Origin: MGML01 sp034416335
GTDB taxonomy: Bacteria > Chloroflexota > Dehalococcoidia > Dehalococcoidales > UBA2162
Assembly: GCA_034416335.1 (NCBI GenBank)
Contig: DAOULV010000003.1
Span: 310,001 to 374,000 of the forward strand
Reading direction: 5' to 3'
Length of the DNA stretch: 64,000 bases
Part shown: positions 16,446-23,943 of the stretch, one piece after another
How the letters are laid out: each line of letters begins with the position of its first letter
Position numbering within the stretch: the first letter of the stretch is position 1
Translations under genes and position numbers: made by a program
The notes under the pieces: model-generated
Told to the model about the DNA's origin: nothing
What the model saw: the letters and a program-made list of their open reading frames with translations, nothing else
Databases searched by the model: none

Positions 16446-16469
16446 TTTACAAAACCTCAAGGAGGAAAT

Positions 16470-16500
16470 AATGCCTGAAGCTAAAATCGGAGTTATCGGA
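16470..16500 (+). repeat. 31-bp direct repeat, copy 2 (start of intact mtnP)
   Basis: Identical to 15752-15782. Together the copies define a 718-bp unit (one repeat plus 687 bp) that can be excised in principle to restore the unduplicated mtnP start. Confidence 0.95.
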
Positions 16501-17331
16501 GGGACCGGGCTTTATAGTATCGAAGGGATGACAGACGTAGAGGAGGTCAGTATCGATACCCCTTTCGGCAAACCCAGCGATAACTTTATTCTCGGAAAAC
16601 TCGAAGGGATCGGGATAGCCTTCCTCTCCCGGCACGGCAGAGGGCATAAACTCTCACCAACCGAATTACCTAACAAGGCGAACATTTACGCGATGAAGTC
16701 GCTTGGCGTGGAACACATCATCGCTTCCTGCTCGGCGGGAAGTTTTAAAAAAGAAATCGAGCCGGGACACCTGCTCATTCCCGACCAGATAATCGACCGC
16801 ACTCGCCTGAGAGACAGCACCTTCTTCGGAAACGGAATAGTCGGGCACATACCCTTCGCCGACCCTTTCTGCCCGGTCCTTAGTGAAGTTCTTTACGAAT
16901 CGGCTGAAGAGATCGGGACTACCGTACACAAAGGCGGTACTTTCGTGGTAATGGAGGGACCCGCTTTCTCCACCCGCGCCGAATCGAGACTGTACAGGTC
17001 CTGGGATGCCGACCTCATAGGAATGACCACCCTGCCCGAAGCCAAGCTGGCAAGAGAAGCCGAGATATGTTACGCCGTTATCGGCTGCGTCACGGACTAC
17101 GACAGCTGGTGGAAGAGCGCCGAAGCTATAACGGTGGATGTAATCCTGAATATCATGCATCACAACGTGGATACGGCAAAAGAAATTATCAGAAAGTCCG
17201 TCAGCCGGATACCCGAGAGCCGCGACTGCCCCTGCCCCACGGCTCTGCAGACCGCTATCGTCACCTCTCCGGAAGCTATCCCCGAAGAACAAAAGAAAAA
17301 ACTCGATTTAATATTGGGGAAATACCTGTAG
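16471..17331 (+). CDS. mtnP: S-methyl-5'-thioadenosine phosphorylase
   Basis: A 286-residue enzyme that splits methylthioadenosine to adenine and methylthioribose 1-phosphate, the substrate of MtnA. The start ATG 16471 follows AAGGAGGA; an upstream in-frame TTG at 16408 would overlap the NYN gene and is rejected. Motifs are GVIGGTGLYSIEGM, SRHGRGHKLSPTELPN, ASCSAGSFK and MEGPAFSTRAES, typical of the MTAP group within the PNP family. The last bases of the gene are part of an imperfect tandem duplication (17320-17382). Confidence 0.95.
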   Translation: MPEAKIGVIGGTGLYSIEGMTDVEEVSIDTPFGKPSDNFILGKLEGIGIAFLSRHGRGHKLSPTELPNKANIYAMKSLGVEHIIASCSAGSFKKEIEPGHLLIPDQIIDRTRLRDSTFFGNGIVGHIPFADPFCPVLSEVLYESAEEIGTTVHKGGTFVVMEGPAFSTRAESRLYRSWDADLIGMTTLPEAKLAREAEICYAVIGCVTDYDSWWKSAEAITVDVILNIMHHNVDTAKEIIRKSVSRIPESRDCPCPTALQTAIVTSPEAIPEEQKKKLDLILGKYL

Positions 17332-17382
17332 TAAAATACTAATACCGAAATACCCTGTAAATAAATACTAATACCGAAATAC
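17320..17382. repeat. Tandem duplication of the mtnP 3' end
   Basis: AAATACTAATACCGAAATAC occurs exactly at 17334-17353 and 17363-17382, 29 bases apart, and the similarity extends upstream (GAAATACCTGTAGTAAAATAC versus GAAATACCCTGTAAATAAATAC) into the last mtnP codons. Confidence 0.8.
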
Positions 17383-17451
17383 TAAATACTAAACAGATTC
17401 GAAGCACAAAATAAACAAAATAACAGGTACTATTCGGCTCTGGTTACTAAT

Positions 17452-17528
17452 GTCATTGCGAGATTCGCCGTCTATAGGCGAACCGAAGCAATCTATATAA
17501 ATTTCAGAGATTGACTCCTCGCAATGAC
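17452..17528. repeat. MITE-like palindromic element, GTCATTGCGAG type
   Basis: Perfect 11-bp terminal inverted repeats GTCATTGCGAG (17452-17462) and CTCGCAATGAC (17518-17528). Inside are GAAGCAATCT / AGATTG arms and a TTCGCC/GGCGAA hairpin. Dispersed elements with these ends are widespread in bacterial genomes. It lies in the 291-base gap between mtnP and the core-MetE-like gene; the rest of that gap is AT-rich and holds nothing else I can name. Confidence 0.75.
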
Positions 17529-17622
17529 CGATGTAACAATTAAATGCAAACAGAACCTTTTAATAAAATTTGGTATTTGATATTGTTTAGAGTTTAGAAA
17601 TTAGAATTTAGGATTTAACCTT

Positions 17623-18648
17623 ATGTCCGATTTAGAATTCGGTTGTCTGCCGACGATCATAGGAAGTATGCCCCAGACGGAGGCTTCTTCGGCATGCTCG
17701 CAGATTATGCACTACCTGAAGGATATCCCCGCCTGGCCGCAGCTTCCGGAACGTTCCTTCCTGGAGAATATGTACGTCCAGTACAGCGAAGGGTTTCCCG
17801 GAGTGGTCGTCGAAAATAACAGGATATATGTCGACCACGAGCTTTCGCAGGGAAAAGAACTGGAAAACCTTTACAGCGCCTATATCGAAAACGACTTCGG
17901 TAAATATGCCATAAGTCCCGACTACGCTGCCGGACTGCATTATTTCCTGGGAATGGACAGCCTGTCTCCCCTGGCGGTCAAGGGACAGGTAACAGGTCCG
18001 GTAAGCTGGGGACTGACCGTAACCGATGAAAATAAGAAATCGGTCATTTACGATGACGTACTCGGTGACGCCGCGGCGCGGTTACTCAGGCTCAAGGCAG
18101 CCTGGATGGAAAACGCTCTCAGGAAACTATCCAAAAATACAATCATATTTGTCGACGAGCCGTATATGGTCTCGTTCGGCTCGGCATTTTTCTCGTTATC
18201 GCGTGAAAAGGTTGTTGCCCTTATGGAAGAGGTACTGGGAGGAATTTCAGGTCTGAAAGGAGTCCACTGCTGCGGCAATACGGACTGGTCGGTACTTCTG
18301 GATACCAGCATAGACATCCTGAATTTCGATACCTATAATTACGCCGAATCACTCACGCTCTACCCGGCAGAGGTGAAGAAATTTATCGACCGGGGAGGAG
18401 TTATCGCCTGGGGAATCGTCGCCAACGACGAGGAGCCGCTTGCTGGAGAAACCGTTGCCAGCCTGAAAGACCGCCTGGAAGAAGCGATAGCGCCGTTTAC
18501 CAGGAACGGCATAAAGTTCGAACAACTTATCAGGCAGAGTCTGCTGACACCAAGCTGCTCTCTTGCCTCGATGTCCGTAGATGCTGCCGGGCAGGCACTT
18601 GAACTGCTGGCTGGACTTTCCGATAATATGAGGAGACGTTATCTATAG
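17623..18648 (+). CDS. Core-MetE-like methyltransferase (UROD/MetE superfamily)
   Basis: A 341-residue protein equal to only the C-terminal catalytic half of cobalamin-independent methionine synthase. Likely zinc ligands are H215 and C217 (GVHCCGNTDW) and C312 (TPSCSLAS), matching the His-x-Cys...Cys pattern of MetE; the glutamate ligand of MetE is not obvious and D236 may take its place. Stand-alone core-MetE proteins in anaerobes such as Dehalococcoides take methyl groups from corrinoid proteins rather than folate. The position between mtnP and ahcY/metK supports homocysteine methylation. A methyltransferase for another thiol is the alternative. Confidence 0.78.
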   Translation: MSDLEFGCLPTIIGSMPQTEASSACSQIMHYLKDIPAWPQLPERSFLENMYVQYSEGFPGVVVENNRIYVDHELSQGKELENLYSAYIENDFGKYAISPDYAAGLHYFLGMDSLSPLAVKGQVTGPVSWGLTVTDENKKSVIYDDVLGDAAARLLRLKAAWMENALRKLSKNTIIFVDEPYMVSFGSAFFSLSREKVVALMEEVLGGISGLKGVHCCGNTDWSVLLDTSIDILNFDTYNYAESLTLYPAEVKKFIDRGGVIAWGIVANDEEPLAGETVASLKDRLEEAIAPFTRNGIKFEQLIRQSLLTPSCSLASMSVDAAGQALELLAGLSDNMRRRYL

Positions 18649-18663
18649 CGATGTTTCACCTGA

Positions 18664-18867
18664 ATGGAATGTAATCTGGAGGCGAATAAAGACAACTGCC
18701 CCTGCACCTATGCTTCCTGTTCGAGAAAAGGAAAATGCTGTGAGTGTATATCATACCACCTGAAATACGAGGAGCTTCCCGCCTGCGTGTTTTCACCGGA
18801 AGTGGAGAAAACTTACGACCGTTCATTCGGCAGGTTTGTCCGCGAATACCAGACCGGGCACGGCTAA
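18664..18867 (+). CDS. Cysteine-rich small protein (DUF6485-like)
   Basis: A 67-residue protein with eight cysteines in its first 41 residues (C3, C12, C14, C19, C25, C26, C28, C41), enough for a metal cluster or two zinc sites. The pattern resembles DUF6485. It begins 15 bases after the core-MetE-like gene in the same direction and lacks a clear ribosome-binding site, which suggests coupling. Function is unknown; an iron-sulfur or zinc accessory protein is a guess from the cysteines. Confidence 0.7.
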   Translation: MECNLEANKDNCPCTYASCSRKGKCCECISYHLKYEELPACVFSPEVEKTYDRSFGRFVREYQTGHG

Positions 18868-18896
18868 TAAAACAATAGATTGGTATATAAGGAGAG

Positions 18897-18989
18897 ATGA
18901 ACAAATCAAAGAAAGTAGCGCTTAAAAAACACCGGATTAAAAAGAAGAAACTGGAAGCGAAGAGAAAGGCCGGAGAAATTCCAGCCTGA
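18897..18989 (+). CDS. Thirty-residue highly basic protein
   Basis: A short reading frame with a good ribosome-binding site (AAGGAGAG, directly upstream). The product opens MNKSKKVALKKHR and about half of its residues are Lys or Arg; it ends EIPA. Its size and charge resemble small ribosome-associated proteins such as Thx/AURKAIP1-type peptides, but no family can be assigned with certainty. It follows the cysteine-rich gene by 29 bases. Confidence 0.6.
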   Translation: MNKSKKVALKKHRIKKKKLEAKRKAGEIPA

Positions 18990-19090
18990 TATGATTCCCG
19001 TTTCGCTTACCTGATGCTATACAATCCGATAATTTTTCGTACGACTCCCGTCACGGCAGGCATTGTTGTTCACCGGCTTCTGAAACCTGC

Positions 19091-19096
19091 TATAAT
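19091..19096 (+). promoter_or_regulatory. -10 box upstream of the kinase-like gene
   Basis: Perfect TATAAT 43 bases before ATG 19139. Only a weak TTGTTC-like -35 with a long spacer is visible. Confidence 0.4.
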
Positions 19097-19138
19097 AACC
19101 CTGAGAGTATTCTTGAGTGAGGGCAATTAGTATTTTTT

Positions 19139-20140
19139 ATGTCTGAACCCCCTGATTTGGCACAAGAGCTACTAAATCCTGATTATTACCCCGGCGCACC
19201 ATCAGAAATTAAACTGGTACAGACTTCTACGTCAAACGTATTCCTCACAGGTAATTTCGCCTACAAGGTAAAAAAACCGGTAGACCCTGGTTACCTCGAC
19301 TATACCACACTCGATAAACGCCGTTTTTACTGTAATCGCGAAGTCCTGCTAAACCGTCGTTTATGCCCGGAAATCTACCTCGACACGGTATCCATTACGG
19401 AAGACAAGGATGAACTATCCGTCGAAGGCAAGGGGAAGGCTATCGAGTACGCGGTAAAGATGAAGCAGATGCCGCAAAGCGCAATGCTGAATTCCCTGCT
19501 GAACGCAGACGGGGTTAATGAAAGCCTGATGAAAGATATCGCCCTGAAACTGGCCGGTTTTCACGAAAACGCGGCGACTTCCGATACGATAAACGATTAC
19601 GGAGACATCGAATTTATACTCACCGACACGGAAGATAATTTCATCAATACCATAAGATTCATCAGTAAAACTATATCTCAGAAAAGCTACCGCGCCATCA
19701 AAGACTACTCCAACAGCTTCATAGAAAACAATACCGAGCTTTTCTACGAGAGGATAACCGACGGTAAAATCAGAGACTGCCACGGAGATGTCCGGGTTAA
19801 GCATATCTGTGCAGCCGACGATATCCACATATTCGACTGTATCGAATTTAATGACAGCTTAAGGTACAGTGACGTCGCATCCGAAGTCGCCCTGCTGGCA
19901 ATGGACCTCGACCGGTGCGGACGCAGCGACCTTTCCCGTAACTTTGTCGAATCGTACATATCGGTCAGCGGTGACGACTACCTTATCCAGATGCTGAACT
20001 TCTATAAGTGCTACCGCGCCTACCATCGCGGCCGGATAGAGAGCATGAAGCTGGATATACCGGACATCACCGAAGAGCAGGCAGCCGATGTAACCGAGAC
20101 TGCAGGTAAATACTTCGAACTTGCCGAATCCTACATATAG
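19139..20140 (+). CDS. Aminoglycoside phosphotransferase-like kinase domain protein
   Basis: This 333-residue protein has an APH/protein-kinase-like fold. The ATP-anchoring lysine is probably K43 in AYKVKKP, the catalytic loop is DCHGDVRVKHIC (213-224, HGD motif) and the metal-binding loop DCIEFND (233-239). The sequence matches the N-terminal half of the bifunctional 'APH/AAA ATP-binding' proteins, but the C-terminal P-loop kinase half is absent. The substrate is unknown; antibiotic resistance should not be assumed. It is followed by a lipoprotein gene 12 bases downstream. Confidence 0.8.
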   Translation: MSEPPDLAQELLNPDYYPGAPSEIKLVQTSTSNVFLTGNFAYKVKKPVDPGYLDYTTLDKRRFYCNREVLLNRRLCPEIYLDTVSITEDKDELSVEGKGKAIEYAVKMKQMPQSAMLNSLLNADGVNESLMKDIALKLAGFHENAATSDTINDYGDIEFILTDTEDNFINTIRFISKTISQKSYRAIKDYSNSFIENNTELFYERITDGKIRDCHGDVRVKHICAADDIHIFDCIEFNDSLRYSDVASEVALLAMDLDRCGRSDLSRNFVESYISVSGDDYLIQMLNFYKCYRAYHRGRIESMKLDIPDITEEQAADVTETAGKYFELAESYI

Positions 20141-20152
20141 CGGGAGAGCGGT

Positions 20153-20707
20153 ATGAAAAAATTTACCTCTCTACTCATTATTTCCATCCTGGTCGTTAGT
20201 GCTATCTCCATAATCGGTTGTACGGGCAAAAATTCCGGATTCAATTTCATATTCAAACACGGAATCGGTCCTGAGCCGAAAAACGAACTCAATACTTTCA
20301 AGGGGAAATACACTAAAGATATGGTTTCCGACCCGTCTGTCACCACGAAAATGGTATTGACCGAAGAAGAACTGGATAGAATCCTACAGAAGATGAAAGA
20401 TATAGACTTTTTCAACTACCCGGACGAGTTCTCGCTTAAATTAGCACCCGATTCACCGATTGGACTCGTCACTCCATATGCCAGATACTACTTCAAGGTA
20501 GAGTACGAAGGTAATGTTAAGGAACTATGGTGGGCCGATGAAATAGTCTGGCGGGATAAATGGCTGAGAGATTCGAAAGAAGAAATCATCTTTGAAAACA
20601 AAGAAGAAGCTGAAAGACTGTATGAACTCATCAGTCTGATCCGGGGAATAATCGAAAACAAACCGGAATATAAAGAATTACCTGAACCTACCGGCGGTTA
20701 TATGTAA
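20153..20707 (+). CDS. Predicted lipoprotein of unknown function
   Basis: A 184-residue protein with a lipoprotein signal: KK, a hydrophobic core (LLIISILVVSAIS) and the lipobox IIGC with the lipidated Cys at 23. The mature part is charged and has no recognised domain. It starts 12 bases after the kinase-like gene, so the pair may be co-transcribed. It is expected on the outer face of the cytoplasmic membrane. No function can be assigned. Confidence 0.75.
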   Translation: MKKFTSLLIISILVVSAISIIGCTGKNSGFNFIFKHGIGPEPKNELNTFKGKYTKDMVSDPSVTTKMVLTEEELDRILQKMKDIDFFNYPDEFSLKLAPDSPIGLVTPYARYYFKVEYEGNVKELWWADEIVWRDKWLRDSKEEIIFENKEEAERLYELISLIRGIIENKPEYKELPEPTGGYM

Positions 20708-20710
20708 TTG

Positions 20711-20719
20711 TGATATACT
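20711..20719 (+). promoter_or_regulatory. Extended -10 promoter giving a possible leaderless GNAT mRNA
   Basis: TGA followed by TATACT (20714-20719) is an extended -10 element. Transcription would begin at about the ATG of the next gene (20726), and no ribosome-binding site is visible, so the mRNA may be leaderless. Confidence 0.4.
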
Positions 20720-20725
20720 CTATGC

Positions 20726-21214
20726 ATGACTGAAGACTCGTACAGGATCAGACCCAGAACCGAAGCCGATAAAGAGTGGATGTCGCCTTTTCTTGTTGAA
20801 CACTGGAGCTCGACAAGAATGGTATCACGCGGCAGGATGTACAGCGTCAATGAAAACCCGGGATTTACCGCAATAGAGGATGATAAATCCATTGGTCTTA
20901 TTACCTATGAGCTGCTTGGTGACGAGTGTGAAATAACTACTCTGAATAGTCTGGCAGAGGGAAGAGGAATCGGTACTGCCCTGATAAACGCGGTAAAAGA
21001 CGCCGCGATACAGGCCCAATGCAGGCGATTACTTGTTATTACGACAAATGACAACACACATGCCATACGCTTCTACCAGAAATACGGATTCACTATCGCC
21101 ACGATATATCCGAACTCGATGGAAGAAGCCCGAAAGATAAAACCGGAAATCCCGCTTACCGGTAATGACGGAATCCCCCTCAGGGACGAAATAGAGCTGG
21201 AGTTCCGGTTATAA
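20726..21214 (+). CDS. GNAT family N-acetyltransferase
   Basis: A 162-residue acetyltransferase. The acetyl-CoA-binding motif A is LAEGRGIGTALINAVKDAA, preceded by a beta strand CEITTLNS, and motif B includes TNDNTHAIRFYQKYGF. These are cytoplasmic enzymes that transfer acetyl from acetyl-CoA to an amine. The substrate is unknown. The radical SAM gene follows after 12 bases, so both may be on one transcript from the promoter overlapping the start. Confidence 0.85.
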   Translation: MTEDSYRIRPRTEADKEWMSPFLVEHWSSTRMVSRGRMYSVNENPGFTAIEDDKSIGLITYELLGDECEITTLNSLAEGRGIGTALINAVKDAAIQAQCRRLLVITTNDNTHAIRFYQKYGFTIATIYPNSMEEARKIKPEIPLTGNDGIPLRDEIELEFRL

Positions 21215-21226
21215 AGGAGATGCAGT

Positions 21227-22123
21227 ATGTTAACGGGGATACATTTTCTACTTACCTATAAGTGCAATTCCGAATGCGACCATTGTTTCCTGTACTGCAG
21301 CCCGTATTCTAAGGGTACCCTTACCCTGAATCAGATAAAATCTTTACTCGACGAAGCTAAAAAGATTGATTCTCTAGAGTCGGTCTACTTCGAAGGCGGA
21401 GAAGCCTTTCTATATTATCCCATCCTGATAGAGGGTATCAGGGCAGCGCGGGAAGCCGGATTAAAAGCAGGAATTGTGACAAACGCCTATTTTGCTACCG
21501 ATGATGCCGACACAAAGTTGTGGCTAAAACCTTTACTCGAACTCGGAATCAGTAATCTCAGCATCAGCAACGATCCGTATCACTACGGCGATGAAAAGGA
21601 TAATCCGGCGCTGCACGCCCGTAAAGTCGCACAGGAAATGGGTCTGCCCGTCGGCGAAATCCATATTGACCAACCTTCCGTTTCTACCGATGAAGAGCTA
21701 AAAAAGGGAGAACCCATTATCGGCGGAGGTACGATGCTGCGGGGAAGAGCCGCGGAAAAACTGGTTGCGGGACTTCCGGTGCGTGACTGGGAAGAATTTA
21801 CCGAGTGCCCTTACGAAAACCTGGAATCGCCCCGCCGCGTACACATCGATTCCTACGGCAACGTTCATATCTGCCAGGGAATCAGCATGGGAAACGTCTG
21901 GGAAACACCCCTATCGGTCCTCGACAGGGAATACGATGCAGCTTCCCATCCTGTCTGCGGACCTCTCGTAACGGGAGGACCGGCTGAACTCGTGAGAAGA
22001 TATGTAACAGGACAAGAAAACCAATACATCGATGCCTGCCACTGCTGCTATGAGGTACGCAAATCACTGATCGACCGTTTCCCTCAGTACCTTGCACCCC
22101 GGCAGGTCTATGGTCTGGAATGA
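21227..22123 (+). CDS. Radical SAM protein
   Basis: A 298-residue radical SAM enzyme. The CxxxCxxC cluster motif is C13-x3-C17-x2-C20 (CNSECDHC), and a YFEGGEAFLYYP segment supplies the GGE SAM-contact motif. Additional cysteines near the C-terminus (CQGISMG, CGPL, ACHCCYEVRKS) could hold an auxiliary Fe-S cluster as in SPASM/twitch proteins. No precursor-peptide gene is seen nearby, so RiPP maturation is not supported. Substrate unknown. Confidence 0.85.
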   Translation: MLTGIHFLLTYKCNSECDHCFLYCSPYSKGTLTLNQIKSLLDEAKKIDSLESVYFEGGEAFLYYPILIEGIRAAREAGLKAGIVTNAYFATDDADTKLWLKPLLELGISNLSISNDPYHYGDEKDNPALHARKVAQEMGLPVGEIHIDQPSVSTDEELKKGEPIIGGGTMLRGRAAEKLVAGLPVRDWEEFTECPYENLESPRRVHIDSYGNVHICQGISMGNVWETPLSVLDREYDAASHPVCGPLVTGGPAELVRRYVTGQENQYIDACHCCYEVRKSLIDRFPQYLAPRQVYGLE

Positions 22124-22267
22124 TACCGGCAACACACCCTGATAGAAATATGGTATTATAAGAAGAACCATTAACATATTTATTCGGTCGAATTTCTCAC
22201 CTGTTCCTATGATAAAATACTTACCTGGGTAAGCTGTTTATTAAATTCCGATAATAGTCCGTTAATT

Positions 22268-22498
22268 ATGAGTAAGACAGGAAGACCCTCGAAAGAAAAA
22301 ACAGAAAAACATCCTCTGCACGGGCATTTCAATGGTGATGTCCCCTGGATAGACGGCTGCGAGGAATACGGCAGGGACACCTGCCTCGACTGTACTGTAG
22401 CCCTCGAAGAATGTCCGGCGGAGAATCCACGCCTTCACAAGGGCGGAAGGCCTAAAGGAAGCGGAAACAAGGAAAATTCGCCGCTGAGTGAACCCTGA
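22268..22498 (+). CDS. Small Cys4 protein with AT-hook-like ends
   Basis: A 76-residue protein. Four cysteines (C31, C39, C42, C49) could form a zinc site. GRP near the N-terminus (5-7) and GGRPKGSG (59-66) resemble AT-hook DNA-binding motifs. No family recognised. It lies just before ahcY on the same strand, 50 bases away, and could be a regulator of that gene, though this is inference only. Confidence 0.55.
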   Translation: MSKTGRPSKEKTEKHPLHGHFNGDVPWIDGCEEYGRDTCLDCTVALEECPAENPRLHKGGRPKGSGNKENSPLSEP

Positions 22499-22548
22499 AG
22501 CACTCTTTGTTCACCTTTAACACTCACTATTCATTTAAGGAGTAATCA

Positions 22549-23814
22549 ATGACCTCAACTGAAAAATATGATGTAAAGGACCTTTCTCTGGCGGCGGCAG
22601 GCAGACAGCGGATCGAATGGGCTGCGCGTGAAATGCCGGTTGTAAAGATTATCAGGGAAAGGTTTGAGAAAGAAAAACCCCTCAAGGGAGTCCGGATTTC
22701 CGGCTGCCTGCACATCACCACGGAGACCGCCAACCTGGGACTGGCACTCCAGGCCGGTGGAGCGGAAGTTATGCTCTGCGCATCGAACCCTTTAAGCACC
22801 CAGGATGATGTTGCCGCGGCGCTGGTTGAATTCGACATACCTACCAATGCCATCAAGGGCGAAGACGACACAACCTATTACAAGCACATTACAACCGCCC
22901 TCGACCATAAACCTCACCTCACTGTTGATGACGGTGCCGACCTGGTAACGATGCTTCATACGAAGCGAAGTGAATTGATAGAAAACGTCATCGGCGGCAC
23001 GGAGGAAACGACTACCGGCGTTATCAGGCTGCACAGCCTGGCAAACGAAGGTAAACTTAAATACCCTATAATCGCGGTAAATGATGCCGATACCAAGCAC
23101 CTTTTCGATAACCGGTACGGCACCGGCCAGAGTACGGTCGACGGTATTACCCGCGCCACCAACGTCCTCTGGGCTGGAAAGAACGTGGTTGTCTGCGGCT
23201 ATGGGTGGTGTGGACGCGGACTGGCAATGAGGGCTAAAGGGCTGGGTTCGCACGTTATCGTCATAGAAGTTGAGCCGGTAAGAGCTCTGGAAGCGGCGAT
23301 GGACGGCTTCCAGGTTATGCCCCTGATGGACGCGGTTAAGATCGCCGATATTATCGTTACGATGACAGGTGATAAACACGTTATCGACGAATCTCACCTC
23401 AAGGTTATGAAAAGCGGCGCGATATTAGCCAACAGCGGTCATTTTAACGTGGAAATAAACATTCCGGCGCTTGAAGCGATGTCGAAGAACAAACGCGAGA
23501 TACGTCCCTACGTGGATGAATACGAGACGAGAGACGGCAGGCTGATTTACCTGCTGGGCGAAGGAAGACTGATAAACCTGGCAGCGGCTGAAGGACACCC
23601 GGCAAGCGTAATGGATATGAGTTTCGCCAATCAGGCGCTGTGTCTTGAATATATGGTAAAAAATAAGGGTAAGATTGGACTGGACGTTCACGCCGTACCT
23701 GAGGAAATCGATAAAAAGGTAGCCCGGCTAAAACTCGATTCTATGGGTATTAATATAGATACCCTTACGCCGGAACAGGAGAAATACCTGGTAAGCTGGC
23801 AGGAAGGAACATAA
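22549..23814 (+). CDS. ahcY: Adenosylhomocysteinase
   Basis: A 421-residue enzyme that reversibly hydrolyses S-adenosylhomocysteine to adenosine and homocysteine, using a tightly bound NAD. The NAD-binding motif is VVVCGYGWCGRGLAMRAKG; LHTKRSE, GGTEETTTGV and NSGHFNVEI are family blocks. It starts after AAGGAG. SAH hydrolase supplies homocysteine to the core-MetE-like enzyme upstream, and MetK follows, so the cycle is encoded locally. No SAH riboswitch is recognised upstream. Confidence 0.96.
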   Translation: MTSTEKYDVKDLSLAAAGRQRIEWAAREMPVVKIIRERFEKEKPLKGVRISGCLHITTETANLGLALQAGGAEVMLCASNPLSTQDDVAAALVEFDIPTNAIKGEDDTTYYKHITTALDHKPHLTVDDGADLVTMLHTKRSELIENVIGGTEETTTGVIRLHSLANEGKLKYPIIAVNDADTKHLFDNRYGTGQSTVDGITRATNVLWAGKNVVVCGYGWCGRGLAMRAKGLGSHVIVIEVEPVRALEAAMDGFQVMPLMDAVKIADIIVTMTGDKHVIDESHLKVMKSGAILANSGHFNVEINIPALEAMSKNKREIRPYVDEYETRDGRLIYLLGEGRLINLAAAEGHPASVMDMSFANQALCLEYMVKNKGKIGLDVHAVPEEIDKKVARLKLDSMGINIDTLTPEQEKYLVSWQEGT

Positions 23815-23827
23815 TCCCGCCATGCAA

Positions 23828-23894
23828 GTCATTCTGAGGAGTGAAACGACGAAGAATCTCATCGTATAAGATTCTTCACTACGTTCAGAATGAC
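23828..23894. repeat. MITE-like palindromic element, GTCATTCTGA type
   Basis: Perfect 10-bp terminal inverted repeats GTCATTCTGA (23828-23837) and TCAGAATGAC (23885-23894), with inner arms GAAGAATCT / AGATTCTTC. It has the same architecture as the element at 17452-17528 and fills the ahcY-metK gap. Confidence 0.75.
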
Positions 23895-23943
23895 AAAACA
23901 AGATATTTTTATATTAAGGTAAAGGATAGAAGGGAGAGATTAT

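Noticed and set aside
17334..17382. CRISPR-like direct repeats
   Set aside because: Only two copies, AT-rich, without palindromic ends or cas genes; a simple tandem duplication explains them.
19139..20140. Aminoglycoside resistance gene
   Set aside because: The HGD kinase motif is shared by many small-molecule kinases; nothing points to antibiotic substrates.
21227..22123. RiPP-maturation radical SAM system
   Set aside because: No precursor-peptide gene, recognition domain or exporter is found nearby.
22499..22548. SAM or SAH riboswitch before ahcY
   Set aside because: The gap is only 50 bases and lacks the conserved cores of known SAM/SAH riboswitches.
22792..23397. A 201-codon minus-strand frame opposite ahcY
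   Set aside because: Fully inside ahcY with conserved motifs on the plus strand; composition-driven shadow frame.
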